Below are positions 16,626-25,825 of a DNA stretch of 64,000 nt, in pieces. Each line of letters begins with the position of its first letter. The stretch's first letter is position 1. The notes beneath the pieces were generated by a model that worked only from the letters and a program-made list of their open reading frames with translations, was not told where the DNA came from and did not search any database. The DNA comes from Pontibacter cellulosilyticus (GTDB lineage: Bacteria; Bacteroidota; Bacteroidia; Cytophagales; Hymenobacteraceae), in NCBI RefSeq assembly GCF_014306105.1, contig NZ_JACRVF010000001.1, positions 1,442,413 through 1,506,412 on the forward strand, in the 5' to 3' direction. Position numbers and translations under genes: made by a program.

Positions 16626-16734
16626 CAGTTATGCTCAGGTTGATTTTATTTGCATTAAAGGCATGAATAACTACCTCATCCGTTAGTTTAGCTACAGCTT
16701 CTTTCAGTTTTTCAAACTCCTCAGCTGTTGGCAC
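16579..16734 (-). CDS. Possible 51-aa protein (GTG start)
   Basis: A GTG at 16734 opens 51 codons starting VPTAEEFEKLKEAVAKLTDE, a natural-looking amphipathic helix, and ends at a TGA inside the next gene, a 47-base overlap. A stop lies 18 bases before the GTG. It fits the gap between two leftward genes and would make the three genes contiguous. There is no clear ribosome site. It could equally be chance. Confidence 0.3.
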   Translation of the reverse strand: MPTAEEFEKLKEAVAKLTDEVVIHAFNANKINLSITDGIRGFRDGLRRVGL

Positions 16735-16769
16735 CGTTGGCCTGTGTTTCTATATTTCTTTGTTGTGTT

Positions 16770-17075
16770 TCACTCTCCGGAAAACCATTTTAGCAACAAA
16801 GTTAAGAGAGGCTCCGCAATCTCTTTGGCTCGATATAGCAGTATCAGCTTACAGCTCCATTTGACAATGTTTAAGAGCCATTCAAACAGAGCAGCTAACT
16901 GTAATAAATTATTGTTGAGCTTGCCCATCTGAGCTATGATGTGGCTACCTAAAAGCTTAGCAAGCATCCTGTTGACCCACCAGTCCCTTTTTGCCGGCAG
17001 CTTACCAGACGCAGCTGCTCCCTCCCCTTTCAGGATGGTCTGCTGTGGGTTCTTACGTTGCTTCCGTTTGGACAT
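16770..17075 (-). CDS. Hypothetical basic protein, 101 aa
   Basis: It begins MSKRKQRKNPQQ, a lysine/arginine-rich tail. It continues with a tryptophan-containing linker and two amphipathic to hydrophobic helices (LNNNLLQLAALFEWLLNIV and KLILLYRAKEIAEPLLTLLL). It might attach to the membrane or form a small helical bundle. No family is recognised. It is the gene nearest the tRNA end of the island and reads away from it. There is no strong ribosome site, so the call rests on composition and on co-orientation with the two small genes to its left. Confidence 0.4.
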   Translation of the reverse strand: MSKRKQRKNPQQTILKGEGAAASGKLPAKRDWWVNRMLAKLLGSHIIAQMGKLNNNLLQLAALFEWLLNIVKWSCKLILLYRAKEIAEPLLTLLLKWFSGE

Positions 17076-17752
17076 GGTACACCGCTTAATTGTTAAGCAG
17101 TGCCCTCTCTTCTATTCCAGTAAAGCCTTAGGGAAAGATACTGTAGTTGTGAAAGGAGCAAAAGGACAGGGTTTTAATTTATCCAGTTAAGTCCTATAAA
17201 TGAACCATAACTATCTAAACCTGTTAATATTGCACTTATGCTCACCGTATTCTACTACAGTCTCTTGATCTCACCAAGGTAAAAGAAAAGGGCACAACAT
17301 AGGCTTTAAATGCCTCGTGTTATGCCTCTCTATTTCTTTTAACTTGCGTTCAGCTAATATAACGTTTTAATCTCAGCCCAGCTCAATACCCCCTCCTGCA
17401 AAAAAGCACTTTTTTCGGATAAATCCTAAATATTAGCATTACTTCTTTATTTTGTCATATTTAACAGGCAATACCCTTGACATTATACCCAGCCCAATCA
17501 CCCAGAAGGCAATCAGAATCCAGTGAAACCACAATAGTTAGCCTTAAAGTGCTTTCACAGAGCTGTATCCTAGTAAACAATTTTAAGGATTACATTCCAG
17601 TAAGTCAGGAGAGCACAATCACGGGGATTAAGTCTAGTACCATGCTCGTTATCTACCACTTGGAGAGGAGAGAACAGAACTTATGCCTCTACTAAGTCTA
17701 TCAAGTTATCTTGGTAAGCGATTAGGATGCATTTGTATGCAAATTGTATGCA
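17076..17752. other. Non-coding island end, with paired TTGTATGCA repeats
   Basis: No gene is supported in these 680 bases. Close to the tRNA end lie two direct copies of the word TTGTATGCA (within 17732-17741 and 17743-17752), immediately before the tRNA terminator. Short repeated words at a tRNA 3' flank are what integrase arm sites or an attachment-site remnant would look like. No second copy of the tRNA 3' end was seen to the left in this window. Confidence 0.4.
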
Positions 17753-17753
17753 C

Positions 17754-17790
17754 AAAAAAAGCACTTACCAGATTTCTCTACGTAAGTGCT
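17754..17790 (-). terminator. Terminator of tRNA-Ile(CAU)
   Basis: AGCACTTAC (17760-17768) pairs perfectly with GTAAGTGCT (17782-17790). On the minus strand it is followed by seven T. It starts 10 bases beyond the tRNA 3' end. Confidence 0.85.
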
Positions 17791-17800
17791 TCATTTTCAG

Positions 17801-17874
17801 TGGGCCCACCTGGGCTCGAACCAGGGACCACCTGATTATGAGTCAGGTGCTCTAACCAACTGAGCTATAGGCCC
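17801..17874 (-). tRNA. tRNA with CAU anticodon, probably tRNA-Ile2
   Basis: The 74-nt cloverleaf folds completely: acceptor GGGCCTA/TGGGCCC, D arm, anticodon loop CTCATAA with anticodon CAT, and T arm GGTTCGAGCC. No CCA is encoded. The acceptor stem GGGCCTA is what I expect of tRNA-Ile in this phylum, favouring the lysidine-modified Ile2 (AUA) tRNA over elongator Met, but both share the anticodon. Its 3' end faces the accessory island, consistent with use as an integration site. Confidence 0.92.
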
Positions 17875-17966
17875 GTTCCCTTTAAAGAAATGTGCTTCCT
17901 TTGAATTGGGAGTGCAATTTTACATATTTGCATTCAATATTTCAAATCCTTATCAAATATTTTTTC

Positions 17967-18602
17967 GTGGATCTTACAAAAATAAAGAATATCATCTTCG
18001 ACTTGGGCGGAGTTATCATCAACATAGACTACAACAAAAGTATACAGGAGCTGCAAAAGCTGTGTAAAGACGATTGCCAGGTGCAGTACAGCCAGAAAGA
18101 ACAATCTCACCTGTTCGACCTGTTCGAGACCGGCACCAGCTCCCCGGAAGAGTTTAGAAGAGACCTGCGCGAAACTTACCAGATGCGCGATGTAACCGAC
18201 CAACAGATAGACAATGCCTGGAATGCTATGCTGCTGGATATTCCGCAGGAGCGCATTGACCTGCTTAGGGAGTTGGCTAAGAAGTACAGAATTTTCTTGC
18301 TTAGCAACACCAATGCCATTCACTTGGAGGCTTTTAATAAAATTGTGGAGCACAGCTTTTCCATTCCTAACCTCGATTCGCTATTTGAAGAGGCATACTA
18401 TTCGCACTTAGTGGGCAAACGCAAACCCGATGAAGCTATCTTTAAACTGATACTGGACAACCACGACTTGGCAAAGGAGGAGACACTGTTTATTGATGAC
18501 AGCAAACAACATATTGACAGTGCACAGGCAGTGGGTATACATACGCTGCACCTACAACCGCCGCTTACTATAAACAAGTTTTTTGCGAATGGGGCAGTTT
18601 AG
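17967..18602 (+). CDS. HAD-superfamily hydrolase (class IA phosphatase)
   Basis: Of the possible starts, GTG 17967 places the first HAD motif eight residues in, as is usual; the upstream ATG at 17892 would overlap the tRNA promoter zone. The product is 211 aa. Motif I is FDLGGVI (the nucleophile Asp, with Gly in the second-Asp position), motif II LLSNTN, the lysine is in GKRKPDEAIF, and motif IV is LFIDDSKQHID. It resembles YihX-type sugar-phosphate phosphatases and is cytoplasmic. Its last 14 bases overlap the M50 protease start, so the two are co-transcribed. The substrate cannot be told from sequence. Confidence 0.88.
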   Translation: MDLTKIKNIIFDLGGVIINIDYNKSIQELQKLCKDDCQVQYSQKEQSHLFDLFETGTSSPEEFRRDLRETYQMRDVTDQQIDNAWNAMLLDIPQERIDLLRELAKKYRIFLLSNTNAIHLEAFNKIVEHSFSIPNLDSLFEEAYYSHLVGKRKPDEAIFKLILDNHDLAKEETLFIDDSKQHIDSAQAVGIHTLHLQPPLTINKFFANGAV

Positions 18603-19878
18603 CAAGCAGCAAACGTACGGGCTGCACCTGCTTCTTTTCTGCATTACACTGGTTACAACTACCCTGGCCGGTACCGAATGGATCTTTGGCAAACTGTTTT
18701 TTGTAGGCAGAGACGGCTTTACCTGGACAGGAAGTATAACGTGGGCAGAGTTTGTAGCCGGGCTATACTTTTCGCTGCCCTTCCTGGGTGTGCTCACGGT
18801 GCATGAGTTTGGCCACTACTTCACGGCAAAACGCTACCGCACCGATGTTACCCTGCCCTACTATATTCCGCTTTGGTTTGGTATAACTTCGTCTATTGGT
18901 ACGATGGGTGCTTTTATCCGAATCAAGAGCCGTATTTTGTCGCGGCAGCAGTTCTTTGATATTGGAATTGCTGGTCCGTTGGCTGGTTTTGTGGTAGCGC
19001 TGCCTTTGCTGTTTTACGCCTTTACACACCTGCCAGAGCCGGATTACGTTTTTAAAATACATCCGGAGTACCAGCAGTTTGGTTTAGATTATGCGCAGCA
19101 TGTATACCAGAATGGCTTTGGGAATCTGGCATTGGGCAAAAACCTACTGTTTATACTTTTCGAGAAGTATGTAGCAGACCCTGCACTGGTACCCAACCAG
19201 TACGAGATGATGCACTATCCCTTGCTGTTTGCCGGCTTCCTGGCCTTGTTCTTTACAGCACTAAACCTGTTGCCGATTGGCCAGTTGGATGGAGGGCATG
19301 TGCTTTATGGCCTGATCGGCTACAAGAAGTTTAACCGCATCTCGCCTATCTTCTTCAGCCTGTTTATACTTTATGCTGGCCTGGGCGTTATTTCGCCTTA
19401 TAACGAGCCACTGTGGGAAGAGGACCTGCTGATCATCTTTGCCCCATTTTCTTACTGGGCTTTTTTGAAACTGCTGGATAACCGTCGTTTTGCACTGGCT
19501 GCCACCATGGGCATGTTCCTGTTGCAGTATAGCTTGTCTGGTCTGTTTCCTGTGTATGAGGCTTACATTTGGCTGTGGCCTTTTTACATGTTGTACCTGG
19601 TGTTTGTACTGCAGCCAGCTACACCGCACATAAAGTATAGTTTATACTTAACGGGCATCATACTTGCAGCGCAGGTGCTCATCGTAACTTTTTATGCTGC
19701 TGCCGATGGCTACAGTGGCTGGTTGGTTTTTGGCCTGCTACTCTCAAGAGTAATGGGCTTGTTTCACCCGTCCAGCGTTATCGAGGCTCCGATTACCCCG
19801 GCAAGGCGGGTGCTTGGTATACTTGCTTTTGTAATTTTTATACTTTGCTTCAGCCCCTCTCCTTTTATTCTGGAGTAA
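18589..19878 (+). CDS. Site-2 protease family (M50) membrane metallopeptidase
   Basis: The product is 429 aa from ATG 18589 (a TTG lies 6 bases earlier). It is a polytopic membrane protein with HEFGH (HExxH) in the segment VLTVHEFGHYFTAKRY, and the second-half zinc motif in LPIGQLDGGHVLYGLIG (the LDG aspartate). A long hydrophobic C-terminal region adds several helices. Enzymes of this family cut transmembrane segments of regulators such as anti-sigma factors. There is no PDZ domain in the visible sequence. It is coupled to the upstream HAD gene by overlap. The natural substrate is unknown. Confidence 0.88.
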   Translation: MGQFSKQQTYGLHLLLFCITLVTTTLAGTEWIFGKLFFVGRDGFTWTGSITWAEFVAGLYFSLPFLGVLTVHEFGHYFTAKRYRTDVTLPYYIPLWFGITSSIGTMGAFIRIKSRILSRQQFFDIGIAGPLAGFVVALPLLFYAFTHLPEPDYVFKIHPEYQQFGLDYAQHVYQNGFGNLALGKNLLFILFEKYVADPALVPNQYEMMHYPLLFAGFLALFFTALNLLPIGQLDGGHVLYGLIGYKKFNRISPIFFSLFILYAGLGVISPYNEPLWEEDLLIIFAPFSYWAFLKLLDNRRFALAATMGMFLLQYSLSGLFPVYEAYIWLWPFYMLYLVFVLQPATPHIKYSLYLTGIILAAQVLIVTFYAAADGYSGWLVFGLLLSRVMGLFHPSSVIEAPITPARRVLGILAFVIFILCFSPSPFILE

Positions 19879-19921
19879 GAGTTAAGAAAGCAAGCATCCT
19901 TACCAATAGATAAAATATACA

Positions 19922-19954
19922 AAGAGCCGCTCCCTGTTTAAGGAAGCGGCTCTT
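19922..19954. terminator. Bidirectional terminator between M50 protease and S8 peptidase genes
   Basis: AAGAGCCGCT pairs with AGCGGCTCTT around a 13-base loop between two convergent genes. T-rich sequence lies on the minus-strand side and a weaker one on the plus side. Confidence 0.7.
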
Positions 19955-19979
19955 CAGTTTCACCCTAAACTAATAGCTC

Positions 19980-22736
19980 TTATTTAGTAAGGATCATTCT
20001 GTTTGAGTATACTTTGCTGCCAGCCTGCACACGGTAGATGTAAGTACCACCAGGTAAATTACTGCCATCAAATTTCGTGGTGTAGCTACCGGCCTTCATA
20101 CTTTCCGCCACCAGAGTCTGTAGCTTCTTGCCAAGCACATCATAAATTGCTACCTGCACCTCACCGTCCTGTGGCACCACATAACTGATAGTGGTAACGC
20201 CTGTAAAAGGATTTGGGTAGCTATATACCTGCTCAGTTGCTGTGCTTAGTTCACCGGCAGCAATGGCAGCAGAGGTGCTTGATGACGCTATCGGCTGCGT
20301 GGCTGCGTTCCACTGTGCATGTGTACGGGTGATGATCACAGCGAAGTCACCGCGGGTAACATCCTGGTTCGGCTTAAAGTTAGCGTGCAAGGTAGGCTGC
20401 AGGTCGTATGGCCCCTGAGTTAACGTAAAATAAGCGTTGATCAGGTTCATCTCCAGTGCCACGCTAACGTAGCCCTCTAAGCCAGCTGGTATATCGGCAG
20501 CGTCTTCTATTGGATAGGTGGTACCGTCTACATTAACTGTTGGCGATTTACCGTTGCGCTCTACCGCAAACTTCTGCAGCCCTAAAGCCTGCACCAGCGA
20601 GTAAGCTATGTCTGCCCTGCTTACTTTACCATTCGGATTAAACTTACCCGGCGCCACAGGCAGCATAATACCGCTGTATACATGGTCCACGTCACGCAGT
20701 GCCGCACCTTTAGCCACAATCGACTCAGCCAGCAGGTTTCTTTCCTTCACATCACTCAATGTGAAGGAACCATCTATAGGCAGGAACTGGCGAATGCCCT
20801 CACCCATCATCAGGTAATCTGCCATGTCGATGCGCTTCAGTAACTCATCAGGTCTGTAATTGCCACCAGATAATCCATCTGCCAATCGTGCATTAACAGC
20901 CATTTTGATAGAAGCCTCTGCCGGGTGGCCTGCAATATCGTTCAAGCCAGTCATACCGGCTGCAGTCATCATGTTGATGGTGCCGTTTATAGTTTCCGGG
21001 AAAGCTGCGCCGTTCAAGCCGGAGATTTCTACTGTCCAGGTACCTGCCTCCGGAGAGGCAACCGCTACTCCACGATCGTAGCTTAACGTGAATGTAACCG
21101 GTATACCGGCGCTTGTTCTTACACCACTAGGCGAGATTAGCGTCAGCCTTACAGGGTTACCCGTTTCGCCGGCCACACCGGTAGCCTTTATTTTTGCTTC
21201 GATGCTGGTAGTACCAGAAGCTACGTTAAAAGTCGTGTTGTTTGTAACTGTGGTAGCAGGGTTAAAGTCTATTGTAAATTTCTCCGATACATTATTAGAG
21301 TTTACATTGCTGTTAAAGGTGCGGGTAAGGTTTAGGGTAGAGCCATAAGGAGCCGTAGCTCTGAAAGCTCTGTCTACGGCAGCGTAAGCGTTAACATAAC
21401 CGGCTCCCACCTCCCACGATTCACGATTTGGAATGTTAGTAGCCGTTTGCTGAAGTATTTCTTTTACCTGAGCCACAGTAAGCGTAGGGTTTGCGTCGAG
21501 CAACAGCGCCACGATACCGGCCACATGCGGAGCCGCCATAGAAGTACCGCTCATGTGTGTGTAGTATGGCACATGTGCCGCCTCAAGTTCTGTTGCATCT
21601 TTATCCGCAGATAACGAAGAAACTGGGGCAATTACTCTTGTAGAGATGATGTCTACACCAGGAGATGTAACTGTTGGGCGATCCTGCCAGGTATAAGTCT
21701 TACCATCCAGCATAAAAGAACCGCCTTTGCCTTCTATCCCTCTTGACGAAAAGTCAGCTAAACGGCCCTGCTTGTCGCCGGCGGCCACTGCTATTACCCA
21801 TGGTGCTTTTTTATACTGCCCTGTAATGGTGCCTGAGCTTGGACCTGAGTTACCTGCCGAGAACACCACCACAATGTTTCTGTCTACGCAACGTTTGGTT
21901 GCCAATGTAATAGGGTCTGCAGGATTTACATCTGTACCTGTATCGCTTGTGGTGCCAAACGAGTTGGTAATAACACGGATGTTATACTGAGCCTGGTTAA
22001 TTAATGCATAATCGAAACCGGAAAGTACATCCAGCAGCAACAGCGCCGCACCAGAACCATAACCCACCAAATCAGCACCGGGAGCAACGCCAGTATACTT
22101 ACCAGTTGATGCCTGGCCTGTTCCTCCTACAATACCGGCCACGTGTGTACCGTGCCCGCCTGTGGCATCGGTGTTCGGAACATTCTCAATAGGTGTGTAT
22201 GGTAAGATACCGGATACAGAGTTCAAATTAGTGGCTGCCGTTACGTTCTGCTTCAGATTTTTACCAAACTGCAGATCCGGGTGTGTGCCGTCTACGCCGC
22301 TATCGTTAACCAGCACGCCAATGCCCTTTCCGGAAACAGGCATACCACCATTCAGGGTAGTAAAGGCCATTTCGTTGCGTACTTTATTTACACCGGTAAT
22401 GGCTGTACCAGTATTGTTCTCATACTTTAGCGACTCGTTTAAGTAAAGCGAAAGCACTCTTGAACTTTTAGCCAGTTCCTCTACCTGCGGTGCCGTAGCC
22501 AAAACGCCTGCAATTGGCAGTGCCTTCAGGGTTAAACCCTGTAAGATCCCAACCTGGGTAAGAAGAGATTTGTCTAGTAATGTAGGAGCCCCGTCGCTTT
22601 TAAAGGTAACGACTACCTGTACCAGTTTAGTCCTGTCTGCAATGGCATCCTTTAGTTTCGGATCGATAAACGCCTGGGCAAAAACCGTGTTTGCCCATAG
22701 CATGCAAATTGCAGCTACAGCTAAAATGTTCTTCAT
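19980..22736 (-). CDS. Secreted S8 (subtilisin) peptidase with SLH-like repeats and T9SS sorting domain
   Basis: This 918-aa protein begins with a signal peptide (cleavage near VFAQ). The catalytic triad lies in VNDSGVDGTHPD (Asp), GGHGTHVAGIVGG (His) and SGTSMAAPHVAG (Ser). A beta-rich proprotein-convertase-like segment follows. Three S-layer-homology-like repeats come next (for example LADGLSGGNYRPDELLKRID and GKFNPNGKVSRADIAYSL). It ends with a type IX secretion sorting domain starting YSYPNPF and closing RMILTK. It should be exported through the Sec and Por systems and held at or released from the surface. SLH domains together with a T9SS tail are an uncommon mix. Leftward, single-gene unit with its own terminator. 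Confidence 0.92.
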   Translation of the reverse strand: MKNILAVAAICMLWANTVFAQAFIDPKLKDAIADRTKLVQVVVTFKSDGAPTLLDKSLLTQVGILQGLTLKALPIAGVLATAPQVEELAKSSRVLSLYLNESLKYENNTGTAITGVNKVRNEMAFTTLNGGMPVSGKGIGVLVNDSGVDGTHPDLQFGKNLKQNVTAATNLNSVSGILPYTPIENVPNTDATGGHGTHVAGIVGGTGQASTGKYTGVAPGADLVGYGSGAALLLLDVLSGFDYALINQAQYNIRVITNSFGTTSDTGTDVNPADPITLATKRCVDRNIVVVFSAGNSGPSSGTITGQYKKAPWVIAVAAGDKQGRLADFSSRGIEGKGGSFMLDGKTYTWQDRPTVTSPGVDIISTRVIAPVSSLSADKDATELEAAHVPYYTHMSGTSMAAPHVAGIVALLLDANPTLTVAQVKEILQQTATNIPNRESWEVGAGYVNAYAAVDRAFRATAPYGSTLNLTRTFNSNVNSNNVSEKFTIDFNPATTVTNNTTFNVASGTTSIEAKIKATGVAGETGNPVRLTLISPSGVRTSAGIPVTFTLSYDRGVAVASPEAGTWTVEISGLNGAAFPETINGTINMMTAAGMTGLNDIAGHPAEASIKMAVNARLADGLSGGNYRPDELLKRIDMADYLMMGEGIRQFLPIDGSFTLSDVKERNLLAESIVAKGAALRDVDHVYSGIMLPVAPGKFNPNGKVSRADIAYSLVQALGLQKFAVERNGKSPTVNVDGTTYPIEDAADIPAGLEGYVSVALEMNLINAYFTLTQGPYDLQPTLHANFKPNQDVTRGDFAVIITRTHAQWNAATQPIASSSTSAAIAAGELSTATEQVYSYPNPFTGVTTISYVVPQDGEVQVAIYDVLGKKLQTLVAESMKAGSYTTKFDGSNLPGGTYIYRVQAGSKVYSNRMILTK

Positions 22737-23071
22737 AAAGATTTAAGTAAAAGTTAGACATATAGTTGTTTAAGGTGAAATCAGTGAATAATGCGCAATT
22801 GAACTATCAACTGGAGCAGCAGCAGACATTGCACAAAGCCTATAATACGTGCTATGTTGCGACCAATAATTATATTATTAGAACTATTACTTTTACTTAT
22901 AGAAGAATTTGTTTAACTACCATTAACTTGGTGCTTAAGTGAGCAGGTGTAGGGAAAGTATGAATTGAATTTGATAAATGGGAAATCTACACGCCTTGTT
23001 ACATGCTGCCGTTGTGATCAAATCTGCTACAAAGTATAATAAGAGCCAGCACAAGCTGAGAGGAGTTAAAT
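22737..23071. other. Intergenic region upstream of the S8 peptidase gene
   Basis: These 335 bases are AT-rich and contain no supported gene. They presumably hold the leftward promoter of the S8 peptidase. No repeat stands out. Confidence 0.3.
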
Positions 23072-23109
23072 GAAAAAAGGGCAGAAACACCACTGTGCCC
23101 CTGCCCTTT
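23072..23109 (-). terminator. Terminator after the rhodanese gene
   Basis: AAAGGGCAG (23076-23084) pairs with CTGCCCTTT (23101-23109). On the minus strand it is followed by a T tract. Confidence 0.8.
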
Positions 23110-23129
23110 ACTATTATATCTTTTATGAC

Positions 23130-23435
23130 TTATCCGTTGTAAGCCATAATGCCGCCAAGCAGGTTACGGACATTGCTAAAGCCCTGCTGCTGCAGGAACG
23201 CTTTGGCCGTAGCAGAACGCGCACCAGAACGACACTGCACGATAACTTCCTGGTCCTTCAGGTCTTCAAGGTCTTCGAGTTGCTGCGGCAGCGCACCCAG
23301 CGGAATGTTCTTTGCGCCTGCAATATTAGCCTCTTGGTATTCCCAATCTTCTCTAACGTCTATGATAACAGGCGTCTCTCCTTTGGCAAGGCGCTCTTTT
23401 AATTCTTCTACTGTGATATCAGATGATGTGATCAT
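23130..23435 (-). CDS. Rhodanese-like domain protein
   Basis: This 101-aa single-domain rhodanese has IIDVREDWEYQEANIAGAKN, the typical N-terminal signature, and the active-site loop CRSGARSA containing the catalytic cysteine. Such proteins carry persulfide sulfur between partners in the cytoplasm. There is no signal peptide. It starts 3 bases after the stop of the secreted T9SS-cargo gene and ends before a terminator, so it is the distal gene of that two-gene unit, an unexpected pairing likely due to transcription alone. Length is normal. Confidence 0.92.
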   Translation of the reverse strand: MITSSDITVEELKERLAKGETPVIIDVREDWEYQEANIAGAKNIPLGALPQQLEDLEDLKDQEVIVQCRSGARSATAKAFLQQQGFSNVRNLLGGIMAYNG

Positions 23436-23438
23436 GGC

Positions 23439-25238
23439 TTAATTCAATATTATTTTTTTTGTAATAATAGCTTTTCTCGTTTGAATGCGCAAAGTATAAA
23501 ATCCTGGGGCAAGGCTTTTTAAATCAATTGGCTCACTTTCAGTTTTATACTTGTGCTGGTACACTTGCTGCCCTGTTACAGTATAGATACGCAGGTTATC
23601 ATACTCTCCTTCTATATAAATACGTCCATCAGCTGGATTTGGGAAAACTTTTATCCTGGCTGCCTCCATTTCCTCAGCCAAGCCCAGCGCCTCCCCTACC
23701 AGCACGGGCCGCATCATAATGGCTCCCTGCAATTGGGTATCCTGGGTCCATTGGTTTAAGGTGGTAAACAGAAACCTACGCCCTGTGGCAACTTCATTCC
23801 TATCAAAACCCACATTCACGAACAAATTACCCGGCTGCTGCCAACCGATGTAAAAAGAGCCGCTTACAGGCACAGGCTTGCTCAGCTGTACTTCATAGAA
23901 CTCGTTTAACTTATCGCTGTACTGTATCTGGAAGTTTTGCTGATGCAGTATTTCGCCGGGTACTCCGTTATTGTCTGCCCATACTTTAAAGGTAAGCGAA
24001 GTACCCGCCAGATTGGTGCGCACCCTCGGGAAGTATATCCTAAAAGCGGATACCTGGTCTGGCTGGTTAAGGTCGAAGCGCTGGGCCACCTGCGTGCTAC
24101 TGGACCCCGGAAAGCTAAAACTGGCCTCTGCCGTGCCGTCGTCGTAGGCGTAGTAGTTGGCAAAAACTGTTTTGCGCTGGGTGCTGTCGTTGGCCCGCTG
24201 CAAAGGGTCTGCCTCGTTAGTGATCAGCCGCACCCCATGCACTAGTATAAACCCGTTCTTATCCAGCTCCAGGTTATCTATTCGCGGAACACCGGTTATG
24301 GCAAACTGCCTGGCATTTCCCGGTATCAGGCCTTGCCCTCGTAAAAAAGTATCGGCTGCAGCATCGTTTTGTTTTTTGATGTAACCTCTCCAACTAATAG
24401 CTCCGGGCAGGCCTCCCAGATTGTTTACTGTGGTTTTTACCTCAACGGCTAATTCCTGCTGCTTGTTCTGCAGAAACTGCACGGCGGGCATGGCCGTGTA
24501 GTGCTTCAGCAGTTTGCTTATCCCCTGGCTAATAGCGATGTCACGGGTTATACTTTGCCCTTTTCGGCGGTTCCTATCAAGTAGTACATAATCTACGTTC
24601 CAGACATCGGCTATACCATTACGTTGCCCCACACTTCGGAACCTGAACTGGAAGTTATTGTGAAAGTACTTGGGATCTTTTAAGCCAATAAACACCTGGG
24701 CAAATGGCGTTACCTCTCCTAAACCTGTCTGTCGCCATACTTCCTGCCAGTTGCCGGCCGCGTCTCTAAACTCCAGCAACAGGTATACCTGCTCCGATCT
24801 GTCAGGAATATCACCAAAGCCACCAGACTGCCAGTAAAAGCTTAAGTAAACAGAGTCGGCTGGCGTGAGGCCTGCCAGCAGTATAGGCTGTGTGGTAAGC
24901 GTATCGGATGCGCCGGTTCCTGTTGTACCCGGTGCGTAGGCGATGCCATTGGCATTAAGTCCGTCAAAAGAGGCTACGTTTATGGTGATAGGCTCCTGAG
25001 CATAGCGGTTGTTCACGTACACGCCTCCGTTTATCCAGCGGTTGGGGTCAGGCACAACTGAGACAGTAGCGAAGTCATCGAAAAAGGGCAAGGACTGTGG
25101 TGCAGCGGCCTGGCGTAATGTTGATTTTATACTTTGCTGCAGGTGCTGCTCCTGTTGCAGCGGAGCTAAAACCGCCTGCGCCGATGCTACTGCACTACCC
25201 ACAAGTATAAAAAGTATGATTGCCAGCGCTTTTTTCAT
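23439..25238 (-). CDS. Secreted protein with T9SS type A sorting domain
   Basis: This 599-aa protein has a signal peptide (cleavage near ASAQ). Beta-sandwich-like extracellular segments include a choice-of-anchor-like region near FFDDFATVSVVPDPNRW and an internal FANYYAYDDGTAEASFSFPG. It ends with a sorting domain from VFPNPADGRIYIEG to KKIILN. The C-terminal domain is recognised by the type IX secretion system. No catalytic motif is seen, so it may be adhesive or structural. It is transcribed leftward, with the rhodanese gene 3 bases downstream. The MITE-like repeat and the TCTA microsatellite lie 175-520 bases upstream of its start. Confidence 0.85.
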   Translation of the reverse strand: MKKALAIILFILVGSAVASAQAVLAPLQQEQHLQQSIKSTLRQAAAPQSLPFFDDFATVSVVPDPNRWINGGVYVNNRYAQEPITINVASFDGLNANGIAYAPGTTGTGASDTLTTQPILLAGLTPADSVYLSFYWQSGGFGDIPDRSEQVYLLLEFRDAAGNWQEVWRQTGLGEVTPFAQVFIGLKDPKYFHNNFQFRFRSVGQRNGIADVWNVDYVLLDRNRRKGQSITRDIAISQGISKLLKHYTAMPAVQFLQNKQQELAVEVKTTVNNLGGLPGAISWRGYIKKQNDAAADTFLRGQGLIPGNARQFAITGVPRIDNLELDKNGFILVHGVRLITNEADPLQRANDSTQRKTVFANYYAYDDGTAEASFSFPGSSSTQVAQRFDLNQPDQVSAFRIYFPRVRTNLAGTSLTFKVWADNNGVPGEILHQQNFQIQYSDKLNEFYEVQLSKPVPVSGSFYIGWQQPGNLFVNVGFDRNEVATGRRFLFTTLNQWTQDTQLQGAIMMRPVLVGEALGLAEEMEAARIKVFPNPADGRIYIEGEYDNLRIYTVTGQQVYQHKYKTESEPIDLKSLAPGFYTLRIQTRKAIITKKIILN

Positions 25239-25412
25239 AAGTATGGTTATCGGTCAGATTAGTGGTGTCGCGTTCAAAGCCTTAAAATAAGCAAAGCCCC
25301 GGACTTTCGGACACTTTACTATACTTAGTTATACTTTGTTTTAATGAAAATGGCTTTTTACAGCCTGTAAAGTATAAGTACAACGAAGTACTGATTGAGT
25401 ATTATACTGTTT

Positions 25413-25647
25413 CCAACCACCCCTTTATCCCCTCCTTATCTAAGGCGGGGAATCTGCTATTACTTCAATCGTGTTTTATACTTTTAGCTACTGCTTAATC
25501 TTCCATCTACCACTATCTCCAGTTAAAAATCCTGGATTTGCCACTTTAAAATGACAAAGGAGAAGAACGGTTGCTATTGCAATGACAGGAAAAGTGGCAA
25601 GTAAAATTCCCCGCCTTAGATAAGGAGGGGATAAAGGGGTGGTTGGA
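25413..25647. repeat. 235-bp MITE-like element with 40-bp perfect terminal inverted repeats
   Basis: The 40 bases at 25413-25452 are exactly repeated in inverse at 25608-25647 (core CCCCTCCTTATCTAAGGCGG). The interior has no gene. The same terminal sequence recurs, slightly changed, at 43158/43326 and as single copies near 30058 and 51614. This is a dispersed non-coding repeat family. Confidence 0.85.
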
Positions 25648-25667
25648 TAAACGCAGCTGAAGGAAAG

Positions 25668-25753
<86 letters not shown>

Positions 25754-25778
25754 CTGAGAATCCTGATCTAAAACAAAA

Positions 25779-25805
25779 ACGCCTGAACATTTCTGCTCAG
25801 ACGCT
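25779..25805 (-). terminator. Terminator after the PASTA-domain gene
   Basis: An imperfect hairpin (ACGCCTGAACA against TGCTCAGACGC) is followed on the minus strand by a T-rich run. It lies about 20 bases beyond the PASTA gene stop. Confidence 0.65.
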
Positions 25806-25825
25806 TTATATCAAATCTAAGTTTC

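Noticed and set aside
17477-17695. 72-aa rightward ORF at the island end
   Set aside because: No standard ATG start, no ribosome site and random-looking composition; left as non-coding.
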